From Iris pallida (taxonomy: Eukaryota; Streptophyta; Magnoliopsida; Asparagales; Iridaceae), in NCBI GenBank assembly GCA_029216955.1, contig JANAVB010029819.1, forward strand, positions 40,005,753-40,069,752: 64,000 nt of DNA, read 5' to 3'. Under the pieces are notes generated by a model, which was not told the origin of the DNA, did no database searches, and saw only the letters and a list, made by a program, of their open reading frames with translations. Shown piece by piece: positions 1 to 11,900 of the stretch. Positions within the stretch are counted from its first letter, which is position 1; the number at the start of each line of letters is the position of its first letter. Position numbers and translations under genes: made by a program.

Positions 1-1593
1 TCTTTAAAGTACTTCAATGTCGTGCGCATATAATATACGTTAGTCAATTTTTATCTCTTGAATCCATTGGATTCTTTAAACGGACGTAACGTTTTCAATT
101 GAATTCTCCATTTATTTGGACATTTAATGGTTTAAATTTAATAACCATGAATTCATCTTTATGTCCGAATACAAGCATGTCATTGTGGAGTATAGTATAG
201 TCTCTTATGTTGTTGTAAGACCCACATAATCTTGGATATGACACTTCTAATGCATTTTCAAGGATACCAACAACTCATGATGATCTCATAATTTTTTATT
301 TATGTTACTTTTAAAGAAACAAATATACAAGATCTAAATTTTGTTTTAAATTATTTCATAAAATGTTGTCTTCCTTAGCATTTACATCTTTCATCCTCGC
401 ATCAAAGGTGTAGCATACGGATCGTACGTAAATATTTATAGATCATTGTTTTTGTCAGAGACTCAGACGTATGCTTTGTTATGTTTTTACTTGCCTAAAA
501 CTAATAATTTTCTCTTTAGATAATTATTTGATAAACCTATTTTAGTCTACAGAAACATTACACAATTGTATATGCTATCTCATATAGTTTCAATTGTTGT
601 AAAGGACCTTAACATGATCAATCATTGAACACTATTCAAGTATTTTTCGTTAATTAGTTTTTGTCATGTGTTACATGAATTATGCTTACTCCATTGGACA
701 TTAGTCCATTTTTTTCATATTGATAATTATTCCACAAGTATATTTTTGGAGCTTTAATCAGAATAAACTAGTTGTGCACTATTTCATTTATACTAATATA
801 CAAACTTCAATTTTTTGAAGACGTAATCATTAGAAATATTTTAAATATTTAGAAAATAAGAGACGTGTTAACCGTGACAATAATACAAATTATTTTTGTA
901 CTTTTACTCTTAACATGATATTTATAATATCTCTTTAAGCCAGAAGCATCAGAGATTGTGACTTGATTAGGAAAAGAACAAACATGCTAAAGGTGAAGGT
1001 ATATAAAAACAAAAGCTCTTTGCTCTATCTTTCTGAATGTGTTGTTTTGTAAATCTTATTTTCCAAAGTCTTGGATACTAATGATTATTTAGTGAGAATA
1101 ATGGAACTACTTAAAATGATATACAAAATCATATTTCTTTTGAAGTGTTATTACTAAGATAAAAATCAAGAAGACAACGGGCTCCGATCAATTGAAAAGG
1201 TAATTTTCATATGTACAACCTACATTTTGTAATCATTCTTTATTCCTAAATTTAATTAGAGAAATATATTGTTGAAATATGAGCCAATCTTATTGGTTTA
1301 TATATATATATGGTTCTATATATTGTCGTACTAAAGTTATATTCTTCGCATGTTAGTTTTGCATGTTTGAATCTTATCGATTATATTATCATGATATTAG
1401 AATTTCTAATCAAATAATGAAATCACAACATTGTTCTATCACAATACTTAGAATATGTTAGGCAAACATTGGTTTGCATATAATCCGTGATATTATAATT
1501 CCTTTGACACATTCAAACAATTTAGTCACAAGAAAATAGTTAGTGAAATTACAAATTCCTTTAAATTTGAAGTTTTAAAAGTTGAGATTATTT

Positions 1594-1713
1594 TGGGTAC
1601 AAGCCGAAAGGGTCCTTCTATCAACCGGACGTAAATAGCCCTAAGCGACACGGTACTTAATCGTCCCCTTGTGGACCTCCGCTAGCTGGGAACCGGCCCC
1701 TACAGCTAACCCA
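1594..1713 (+). other. Conserved noncoding module, copy A (possible structured RNA)
   Basis: About 120 bp aligns almost end to end with 40691-40803 inside the young Copia element, with only short length differences. The ends pair (TGGGT at 1594-1598 with ACCCA at 1709-1713). A second stem is TAGCTG (1683-1688) with CAGCTA (1703-1708), and a third is GTCC (1663-1666) with GGAC (1673-1676). Surrounding sequence is not conserved, so the module stands out. Its function is unknown. An RNA signal for packaging, export or translation of a downstream ORF is only inference. Confidence 0.6.
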
Positions 1714-2956
1714 AGTTAATCAACACTTGATAAACTAAAGATTTTTTTAGGTTGATTAGCAAAATCACTTAAACTATTATTCTAATACTTTAAACTGTCA
1801 TTTTTGCAAACATGGCTAGTAAAGATAAATCTTTAGAGCCATGATACTGTGACCGAGTCAAATAATTTTTGACTCACTATTTTAAGACTTATATCAGTAA
1901 TTAATAAAATCACATGAGTCTGATGTCACTAACTCTGATTTCTAAATCAGCCAAATCAGTTATTCTATTCTATATAGTAATAAAAAAATATTTTAAGGAT
2001 ATTCTAGGCTATAAATTATATCATATTAGATACTCTTATGTCAGAGAAATGTCATTTTAAATACAAACTGGGTAACTGATTCATATGACATCTAATCCAT
2101 TTATGGAGATATATATTTTTTTACTCTATGAAAAGTTGTCATCTCTTGAGGTTTGTGTAACAAATCTATTATAGCTAAGATTATTATATAGTCTGAAATG
2201 TTTTCTTCAACCACATGCATCTTATACTGAAGCTAGCTTTATGGCTCAACATTTTATACTACATATTTTTGTACATGTCATATTTGTTTTAAAATTATGC
2301 TAAAAGCATTATCTTGTGAACTCTAAGATGAACAGGTACATGCAGCTGCATCTCAAGACATGTAAAGAGCCTTAAGAAAACAAAATTATAGTTCTTGACT
2401 ATAAAGTCATAAAAGAACATTACAGATCTATTGACGAAGAGTCTGTTTACTCTTGACGAAGAGTTTGTCTAGGACATTGATCCTAGAATCATCGAGGGAG
2501 ATGGAGTTAAGCCCATAGTATAGTCACTAGTAGTGGCAACCCAACTGAGTCTGACTGGAGATCCCAAGAAGCCGGTTCAATGGGTAGAAACAAGCTGGAC
2601 TAGGTGACTATTATGGAACACTGATCTGAGATTAAATTCTTTATAAAATAAAAGCCCAGGAGGCTGTACATGTGTACATTCATACCCCATCCCTATGGTG
2701 ACAATGTTCCTTTTGTGATATGGATAAGTTGAGTTTAAACTCTTAATAAGTCCAAGCATGATATGCATGGTTGATTCCTATCACCAACCCTTAAGGACTT
2801 ACCTATATGAGAGGTCGTGAGGGCCGTGACTATAGGACAGGGGATCCTAGACAACTCTCATGAATGTGTAAAAGTGTGCATGGCCAACCAAACGCGCCAC
2901 CCCATAGATCCAAGTACCTCTAGCGTACTATGTTCGAGTCTTGTTCAAGAAGACTG

Positions 2957-4165
2957 CACTACCAAAATACAAGGTTTTAGCGACGGCACTATCCGTCGGA
3001 AATCCGTCGGTAATTTCCTTTATTGACGGATACGGGCTGAAAAAATCCGTCGGGAATAACCTCGTCGCTAAAATTAGCTCGTCGCTAGTCCGCCGCTCTG
3101 CGACTAACTAGCGACGAATTTCCGTTGGCAAAATAAAAACTTTTAGCGACGGCGTACTGACGGCTTCCCGTCAAATACGACGGTTTAAATTTTAAATACA
3201 TTCATAAAATTTGCGACGAAAAAGTTGTCGCTAAATCGTCGCTTCACGTGTATCCGAGGGTTTCTGATACGCAATATCCGTCGCTCAAAGCGTCGCCATC
3301 CTCGACGGATTAGCGACGAAATAGCGACAGATAATACGTCGCCACCCTTCTGGAAATCGTCCACATATTCCAGAATATGAGCGACGGAACGTCCGTCGCT
3401 CTTCCGTCGCGAAATTTTTCCAAAAATAGGCCGACGGACAATCCGTCAGGAAACCGTCGCTAACTGCAAATGTCAGTCGGTAACCCGTCGGTAATCCGTC
3501 GCTACCTGCAAAAGTCCGTCGGCAAGCCGTCGATAATCCGTCGCTAACTTAAATATTTTTGAAAAAAAATTGCTAGAAAGAGACTATTCCCTGTAATATA
3601 ACATATTCAGCATCCACCATACACAAATATAACATATCCGACATCCAATATATCTAACAAATATCCATATTGCCAACACAATATCTTCAAACATCCAATA
3701 TATCACAACATACACAAAAAATATCCAACACAATGACCAACAAAATATCCAACACAATATCCAACACACTATTCCAACATACATAAAAAAATATCTAAAC
3801 ATAAACAACCCAATACAAATACGAAGGCTCAATCTGGTTGCGTTGAGACATGTACCATTCTATCAGCCACTTTGCAAAATATCCAAACATAAACAATCCA
3901 ACACAATACCTCAGAAAAGACCGCAAGTTAGACGATGAATGGATGGCTCAGAACACAACCAAAAATTCATTCTAGCATACATTAGTGTGAATCCAACACA
4001 ATACCCCAGCGACAGCCGACCCCCCCACCAATCCGAAACCCAAAACAGAGAGAGAGAGAGAGAGAGGGGGGGGGGGAGAGAGAGCATACCTGAGAGAGAG
4101 AGAGAGAGAGAGATCCCGTCGGAGAGAGCTTCGCCGGAGAATGTGACCTGTCGGAGAGAGCTCGC

Positions 4166-4227
<62 letters not shown>

Positions 4228-4645
4228 AGAGATTTTTTTGGGGGGAATGAAAAATCCCCCCCCCCCCCCGGTCGGTCTATTTAAGTTAGGTTACAGTATT
4301 TAGCGACGTATTACCGACGGATATATCGTCGGTAGGTAGCAGCTAAATACCAACTAAATTACCGATGGAACGTCCGTCGCCACATAGACGCTAATTTAGC
4401 GCACCATTTATTTCACATTTTGCCGTCACAATGTGCGACATATTAGCGTCTGACATGAATCCATCGCTAATGTTTCGTCAAATTAGCGACGGATGTGTGA
4501 CTGATTTTGACACAAAAAACTAAAAAAAATATACATTGCTTTCTGACGGTAGTCAGTCACAAGGTAGTCGCGAGACCGTCGCTATGGCCGACGGATTCGA
4601 TCCGTCGCTAATCCTCCGTCGCCAATTTGCTGTATTTTAGTAGTG
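2957..4645. mobile_element. Non-autonomous CACTA (En/Spm) element, 1.69 kb
   Basis: It begins CACTACCAAAATACA and ends with the reverse complement of CACTACTAAAATACA, giving 15-bp terminal inverted repeats with one mismatch. It is flanked by the 3-bp duplication CTG (2954-2956 and 4646-4648), the usual length for CACTA elements. Both subterminal regions are packed with GCGACGG/CCGTCGC motifs in both orientations, the expected transposase-binding arrays. There is no transposase; the middle is AT-rich sequence and GA microsatellite. The first 13 bp match the end of the larger CACTA at 7971, so that element's transposase may once have moved this one. Confidence 0.93.
4048..4226. repeat. GA-rich microsatellite with a G-tract
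   Basis: Runs of (GA)n, a run of G at about 4066-4076 and a longer (GA)n block at 4148-4224 lie inside the small CACTA element. Open reading frames here are arginine/glutamate artefacts of the repeat. Confidence 0.95.
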
Positions 4646-4824
4646 CTGCTTTAAGGCGTAGTCCATCAAGTTCTTCTTCCGACAAAGACAATAGTCACTA
4701 CGTGAGATTCAAGGCTGTAGTCCATCTCATTTATGCATAGTATACAACTGCCCAGACATTCTTTTATTCTTGTCTTAATTTCTATCCTTCTATTACTTCA
4801 AAATTTGACCTTTTAGGGGAGGAT

Positions 4825-5388
4825 TGTTAGTTGTATGTGTGTTGTGTTCACACACACATGAGCTAGCAAAAGCTCAACTCCCTTACAATAATTTTGATCG
4901 TTATCAACCCATTAAACTTGTAACAACAACTCATGTCCAGGTATAATGTACCACATGGTTTTTCATTTGAATTTTGTAACGTTCAGTATTTATGGCCGGA
5001 TTAAATTGTCTTCATTATCCTTTATTCCCTAACCTTAGAGAAAAGCCTATATATTGAGGCCAATCTCAATACTTTGAACATACTGAAAATTACTACAAAA
5101 CACTCTCTCTCGCTCTCTCGAATTCTTGTCACTCCGAAACTCCTTTGTTCTTGGTTTGTTGCTCTGGGCAGAGCTAAGTCAGGGTCAATCTCCCCGAGTT
5201 ATGTGCGACGACGGGATACCGGTAGAGCGGAAGTTTTACCACTAGGAGCATCCGGAAAAGTCTGCACATAGACCCGGATTAACTCTTAGGGCAGTGTTTC
5301 GTGCGCGACTTCCCCGGAGGCCGGTAACTTTAACTTCTTTTATTTTGTTTGCAGATTATTGGAGGAGAAGAGCAATATTTTTCTAACA
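4825..5388 (+). repeat. 3' LTR of Copia remnant R0
   Basis: The LTR follows an AGGGGAGGA polypurine tract, starts TGTTAG and ends CTAACA. It contains a TATA box (CCTATATATTG, about 5045-5055) followed by a CT-rich leader, as in Copia LTRs. The candidate 5-bp target duplication on the right is CTTCT (5389-5393). It cannot be checked because the other end lies outside the window. The right boundary also agrees with the point where kiwellin-like coding sequence stops on the opposite strand. Confidence 0.65.
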
Positions 5389-5612
5389 CTTCTTGCCGCA
5401 CATCCCCTTGAAGCAGTGCGTCGACAGGGCGACGATCAAGGTGTTGTCGTTGTGGTAGCGCCCGTCGCACTCAGACGCACCCCCACCTCTTCACCCTTGG
5501 CAAAGCCATTGAGGGTCAGTGTTGCACTTGCGGCCTCGGTGAGCATATAAGTCGAGGAGTGGAAGTCCACAACTAGAAGAATAAAGAGGAGGAAAAGGGA
5601 GGAGCACTTCAT
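5389..5612 (-). pseudogene. Kiwellin/ripening-related protein gene fragment, frameshifted and cut by a Copia LTR
   Basis: Kiwellins are small secreted cysteine-rich plant proteins linked to fruit ripening and defence. The ATG at 5612 opens a signal peptide (MKCSSLFLLFILLVV...) and then TLTLNGFAKGE. About 5487-5490 a single missing base shifts the frame. The continuation GGGASECDGRYHNDN...LIVALST is the family signature (GGGPSxCDG...VALST). Translation then reads KGMCGKK and runs directly into the end of the R0 LTR, whose TGTTAG supplies the next codons, including a stop. The rest of the gene should lie on the other side of that Copia element, outside the window. The W usually found after ALST is altered here. 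A TATA box and short leader remain upstream. The family call rests on motif recognition. Confidence 0.75.
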
Positions 5613-5670
5613 TATCTTTACTTGCCACAACTGATCAGAGTACTAAGCTAAGCTGATCGAGTAAGCTGAG

Positions 5671-5682
5671 ATATATATATAG
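5671..5682 (-). promoter_or_regulatory. TATA box of the kiwellin-like gene
   Basis: On the minus strand CCTATATATATA lies about 60 nt upstream of the ATG at 5612, leaving room for a transcription start and a 5' leader of about 30 nt. A CT/GA microsatellite lies further upstream. Confidence 0.6.
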
Positions 5683-5736
5683 GATTGGAGGGGGGGAGTA
5701 GTTTTATTTTATACTGTCTCTCTGACTCTGAGCTAT

Positions 5737-5740
<4 letters not shown>

Positions 5741-5768
<28 letters not shown>
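5741..5768. repeat. (CT)n microsatellite
   Basis: Simple CT repeat upstream of the minus-strand kiwellin-like gene. Confidence 0.9.
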
Positions 5769-5772
<4 letters not shown>

Positions 5773-7970
5773 AGCTTCCCTTGGTTGCATTTAATGCCGT
5801 CTGTCAATCTAGCTCAGGAATCAGGACGGTTACTGACAGTACCGAGCGTCGAGCACTACATACCACACCATGTTTGTAACAATCAACGGACTGCAACAAA
5901 TTGAGACGTTTTTAATTGGGACATAGAAATTACCGCTTTTTTTTTTTCTTTTTCTTTTTATACTCGATCCAACGTATCTAAGGTGACCATAGGACGTCAA
6001 GAAATGCCATTGACGTCCCACACGTTTGTTTTTTTTCTTTTGATAACAGTCCCACACGTTTGTTACAATTTCTTAATTCGTTTGATATGACCAAGTCATT
6101 GGGCTTGTAAAGTTGTATTAACGTTTTGATTGCAGTAGACAACGGTTACCAGAGTATAGATCTTAAACTTCAGGACATTTAAGTTTGTTGGGGGTCTCTT
6201 CGTAGATCATACAAGAAAATGACCGCATCTTTCCATACACAACATGTTTAAATAGTTAGTAACACCAAACATGTCATGTCTCGATTATATCATATGCAAC
6301 AAGTTTAGATAGCAACCCATTTTTTATTTTCGGTCTTTTCTATTCTTTTCTTTTTTCCATTACCTGTTTAAAGCCGAAAACTTTGAAGTGGTCTTTTACG
6401 TTCGGTTTGATTGTGATGACATGGTGTAAAGTAAGCTGTTTAATTCATCTTGAAAGTTTTTTTTTTCTTCTTTATATCTTTCTCAGGACGGCTACTGTTT
6501 TGGCACCATGTTTACAACTGTGAAACAAATTTTATATGGTGGTTTGGCACCATTTTTACTACTATATATCAAATGGAAAAATTTGTGCATCGTGATATGC
6601 TAGAACAATAAAAAAAAATTAACGCTCAACACTCATCAATACTAGAGTTTTGATGTAGCTTTAGGCGAAACACATGTGGATATGTATGGGCATGGCCCCA
6701 CCTTGTTGGCATTTATAGAGGCACACAATTGATAACGACGAACGTCGAAAGAAAACATGAACCATACATGTTACATGAGACCAATTAGTAAACATCAAAT
6801 TAATGCACATAATACATAATGGCTTTTGTCCATCCAGACAAGTCCCAACCATCTATTTATCAAAGCTTGCAATAAAAAGTATTAGTCGAGTCCCTTGCCC
6901 CAAGAGTCGACCATTTACTTTTCAAGAGAAAGATATGAGAGTACAATAGGGAATACAAATAGAAAAGTTCTACCCCTTACAAAATGCTCTTGTTATTGCC
7001 GAGGTTACAAAGATGGACTCAGAACTTGTAAAAAGTCAAATATCACAAGTTGATTATTGTCCTAATTGGACTTATATAATCAGACTACATGCAAATATTG
7101 GAGACTGATAACATACAACAAATAAACACTGGAAAAATAAAATCAGTTCTTTTTTTTGCAACCACAGTTGCTACAATGAGATAGAACCATTACAATGGAA
7201 GAAGATGAAATACAACAAAGATTTCTTTGCTGAGGTAATGACGATCATTGCAGCTCAAAGTAAGATTCGTCCGTGTTGACGATCTGCTCTAAGGAACTAG
7301 CAGGTTCGATGATTGAACTTCTGGAATGCTCTTGTCACCTCATACACATGACCTCGAACGGACAAATCAGAAGAACTGAAATAACAAAGTTTTATGGATG
7401 GATGGCGGCTGTTGTAAATTCTGAAGGTAGCAGGACATCTCTTTCTCTCATATTGTTTTTCAAAAAAAAGCAATGAAGAGACTACATTGAAACACCAAAA
7501 CCCCTAATCCGACCATCGCCCATAATCACGAAAGATTAGGATCAGTTTAAAATTGATTCCTAGAGATAAGGAGGGATTTAAACTGATTATCTACTAGATT
7601 TGCCCAATCACCAGAATCTTTGCACAATCAGTGCAGCTAGCACAACTGCACAGATCTCGCAGTAGACATAGCCACACAAATCATGTAAACCTACATAACT
7701 ATGCTTATTTGCTCAACCGTGCCATTATGCAAATATGTACTAATGTGCACAATCGCACAAACCTGTGCACCTGCATGCAATCGCGCAAATTGTATACCAT
7801 TGTACCATAAAATGCCCAACCACAACAAACCGTGTAGCAATCGTGCCACAAATTGTGCAGAAACACGCACAACTTTGCAAGAAAGCGTCATCTCACATCT
7901 AATGCGTACGTGCGAAGTGAAAAGTGTGCCATCCAAGAGCACTTTGTGCCCTTCATACGAGTGCGTCTGA
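5769..7970. other. Intergenic, no recognised gene
   Basis: AT-rich sequence with only short random reading frames. From about 7617 to 7965 there is a loose concentration of TGCACAA/TTGTGC-type words without a fixed period. I see no transposon ends, RNA genes or protein homology here. Confidence 0.5.
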
Positions 7971-8289
7971 CACTACCAAAATAAGTCAAATTAGCGACGC
8001 AATTAGCGATGCTTTGTTAAGACGTCGCTAATATTTTTGATATTGGCGATGTACTTTTATATGTCGCAAAACGTCACTGATTGCAAAAAGTATCGACGTT
8101 GAGTGACTATAATTAATTTGTTGGAAAGTGACGTCGATGAGAAGTCGCTGAACATCACTATATTTTGTAATCAGCGACGTATATTTATTGGGTCGCCATT
8201 TTTTTATTTTGGCGACGTTTAGGACGTCATTTAATGACGTCGCTAACTATTTAATATACACGAAACCAGCCCCATCCCAAATCCAAAAA

Positions 8290-8591
8290 TTTTACCCCAA
8301 ATTTTTTCCTTCCTCAACCGTCGCTCTCCCCTCGACTGCTCTACCCCCTCGACCGCCGCTCCCCCCTCGAGGCCCCCGTCTCTCCACCTTGCCACCGCGA
8401 GCTCCTCCTCCTCCGGGCTCCTCATCCATCGACCCCCCCCTCCGCGAGCCCCTCCACCTCCTCCGGGCTCCTCCTCCACCGCGAGCACCTCCTCCTCTCC
8501 GGGCTCCTCCTCCGCCGACCCCCCTCCGCGAGCTCCTCCTCAACCACCTACGCCGACCTCCTCCTCCTCTCGACAAACCCCAAGATCTGGT
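8290..8591 (+). other. GC-rich leader of the large CACTA element with a candidate splice donor
   Basis: A C-rich, CTCC-repeated segment lies just inside the subterminal repeats and ends in AAGATCTG|GTAAACC, a plausible 5' splice site at 8591/8592. CACTA genes often start with such a noncoding exon. The 142-codon proline-rich frame across it (8188-8616) is low complexity and I do not call it a gene. Positions 8592-10183 would then be intron and show nothing else recognisable beyond short ACTGATTTGAATGTCAGTCT-type repeats near 8770-8870. Confidence 0.4.
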
Positions 8592-11527
8592 AAACCCTAG
8601 CCTATATTCTATCTGAGTTTAGACACGACATAGACATGAATATGACATGATATACTGACACGATACACTATATTATATTCGTACACTGACACGATACACT
8701 GAGCCACCACTAGGGATAATAAGATATGATTAGGGACTTATTGGGTTCAGTTCCAAAACTGATTAGGGATAAGTCTTCAACTGATCTAGTATCAGTCTTC
8801 GACTGATTTGAATGTCAGTCTCCAACTGATTTGAATGTCAGTCTACAACTGGCATTTGAAGTAGTCAATAGGACTGATTGTTTAAGATGGACGTACAGGA
8901 AATTGGGGGAGTGGTGATACTGCTGTATCCTATAAGCAGATACAAGGGGCTATAGGGACTGAACCTGTGAGGAAGTGACAAGGGCCACTTGGTAGTGTCA
9001 AGGGTGTCCTCTTAGTGCAGAGCACTAGTACTCTGTTGCACAGGGAGTGCTCGAGTGTAGGCATCAGTTGGAGGATGTGAGAGGTTCAGGAATTAAAGGG
9101 AGGGTCTTTGTATCAGTCAAATTGAAACTGATATGGGGAAGAGAATCAAGTTTGGAGAGTACTAATTAGGCAGGGGTCTTAGGTCCCTGCAGGTAATGGC
9201 CTTTGCTTTGCCTCTATGTGCATTAGGCAGGGGTTTTCTTTTCTTCCCTAGGACAGCAGTCCAACATGAGGTGGTAAACAGCAGTGAGGATGGGGGCTTA
9301 TCTCTGCAGTGAAGGGTATACCCTATATTGTGTACCTATATATATATACATAGGTATAGTGGTGTCTTCAATTAGGTACTATATGAACTTAGTAAGGGTT
9401 AAGTTAAGGTATTGTGTATAGGATATCCATATACATGTTATGGTTGATAATAGACCTAGAATATCTTATCCATATGTTAAAGTTAACATATAGGAATAGG
9501 TAAATAAGGTAATCATATAGTCTTTGTATGGGATATCGACTATAGGTATAGAGGGTAGTTTGAGTATGATACTAAGAGGGCTTAAGACAAGGTAACCACT
9601 CTTAACTTATATTAGATAAGGGATAGCCAGTGTTATATGAATGCATGTATATTCTGTGTTAATGCATAATAGATATGACACATGTCTTGTGTTAACTAAT
9701 ATAGCCTAAATAGGTAAGGTATAGATCCAATTGCTTGGTTATAGACTCTTACAACCTAGAAATAGCTAAGTTTGACTCAGTTTGACCATTTGACCTAGAA
9801 TTGACCATTTGACCTAAAAATGGACTAGAATGAGTTGTTTTCATTTCCAAACATAATATTAATATAATATTTCATAATTAGGTCTTCGAGGCACCGTATC
9901 GGACACTATTGATATTTCACACCAGATATCAGACGAGTACATTCTTTGATAATTTTTTGTTTTATGATATTTTTTATGTTTCTTGAATTTAGTTTAGATA
10001 TCCATGATTATTTGACACATTGATCACACGGATTGGTATTGTTTGGATCCCTTCATGAAATGTTATTCTTTGTATACCTTGGGATATATTGTGCAAACCT
10101 CATTATTATTCTTGTACATTGTATGGACACCGATTCCTGCGAAGGCTAGCTACCTTCTCAGAGAATCATGTGTCGTAACTTGTTGTCACGACCCGCACCC
10201 TATTTAGGGGCACGAGAACGTGGATACGTCTAGCCTATGCCGCAGTATCGGCGGTAGAACGTTGTATAGGTCATCTATAACATCTAACAATAAGATAGAT
10301 AAACCTGTCATCTTCGCACGGAGGTATAATATAACATCTCAACTCTATATCTCAATCACAAGTCTAGGAAAGATAGAGCGCACTATAGAATAAGATAAAA
10401 ATGAAGAACTGAATACATAAGTAAAGTCATCACACACATATAGATATCCAACACAAATAAATACAAGTCCTGAATATAACTAAGTCTCAACTAACAATCG
10501 GAACAATCCGATACAAATTGAAAGCTATAAGTACTAGACTAAACTAGGCACCCTCATATGCCCCATAGAAGGTAGGGCAGTCATCATCATCATCTGTAAT
10601 ATTTTTAACAGGTCCAGTCGGGACAGGAACGAGCACAATACATCTCACGCAGTTTATATCATGTTAGGAAATATAAAGCATGCAAAAGAGTAAGATACAT
10701 GGACTGTAAAGAAATATATATGAAAACGAGAGATTTGATAACTGAAAATATCTATATACATGATAAATAAGAACTGCAAGTAACCTGTGATTTTAGAGCA
10801 TGAGATGGTTATATAAATGGGTTAGGACAATGCAAGGGTAACTCCATCATACATGAGTGTACAATGGATATATAAAAGATTTTCACAAGATTTCACAAGA
10901 TGGGATTTTGATCACATAACCATTTCCTACTCATGCTCCCCAATCAATACACAAGGATCCAGTCAAGTTACATTACCTTGCACAAGAGATTTTTATCATA
11001 TTTGCTCACGTGATCATAAGAGTACAAGATTGCACAAGAGTATACATGAATAGAGGTGTACATGAAGTACAAGATGTTCATGAAAAGTATATGACAACTG
11101 TATTTGATGTACCCCGAGGGGGATAACATCGCATGACAAGATCCATAGGGTACCAATCCGTGATAATAATGTGACAGCATCATGTAAAGTAATCTAGAGG
11201 AAGATTATAAATCCTAACAAGTATGAAATGATCAGAGAATGTACTCGCCTACGATATAAATGTATGTGAAAATATAATGTCCGAGATGAGGTATCTGACT
11301 CCTATTTAGAGCAACATAAGTCAAGATGTATACAGGGGATGATAATAAAATGTACAATGCATTTATATGATTTCTAGGTCAAAGTCAACTCTTGGCCAAC
11401 TACAGTCAATTACACTAGTCAACTAGGCCAATCCTAGTCCAAACAAATCTCACTTGGCCTAACCAAGCCTATTCTAGCACTCAAGGCTAGACACAAGCAA
11501 GGCACCAATATCACCCAAGGCATATAG

Positions 11528-11531
<4 letters not shown>

Positions 11532-11613
<82 letters not shown>
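11532..11613. repeat. (TA)n microsatellite in the E3 3' LTR
   Basis: About 80 bp of pure TA. The E3 5' LTR has a shorter TA/CA tract at the same place (48928-48995). Confidence 0.95.
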
Positions 11614-11615
<2 letters not shown>

Positions 11616-11797
11616 AATTGGCATAGCCTATAACTTAATTAGCAATATACATATATACAATACATTGCATATAAACACTCATGCCTATATGTTTTATTTT
11701 TCATTGCATTCATGTATACATATATATCTTGCTTTTAGGCTTGCATACATACATTATACATACATGCATAAATATATTATCTATCATTGCATATATC

Positions 11798-11900
<103 letters not shown>

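Larger units (their letters stand above)
1..5388 (+). mobile_element. 3' part of an old Ty1/Copia element (remnant R0), interrupted by a CACTA element
   Basis: The right end is a Copia-type polypurine tract (4815-4823) followed by an LTR with TGTTAG...CTAACA ends (4825-5388). Upstream, 1594-1713 matches a noncoding module that lies just after pol in the intact Copia element at 34479-44175, so this stretch is probably the 3' internal part of a related element. No gag or pol reading frame is recognisable. Positions 1-1593 are AT-rich and hold no gene I can support. Positions 1714-2956 and 4646-4814 look like 3' noncoding retroelement sequence. The left end is outside the window, so the extent is inferred. 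Confidence 0.45.

Noticed and set aside
1594..1713. Hammerhead, twister or tRNA gene in the conserved module
   Set aside because: No hammerhead core (CTGATGA with GAAA in the right order), no twister consensus and no tRNA A/B boxes seen; only hairpin potential remains.
3939..4250. 103-codon RE-rich frame
   Set aside because: GA microsatellite inside the small CACTA.
8188..8616. 142-codon proline-rich frame
   Set aside because: It arises from CTCC/CGAG repeats in the GC-rich leader of the CACTA; the opposite strand is open too, and no domain is recognisable.
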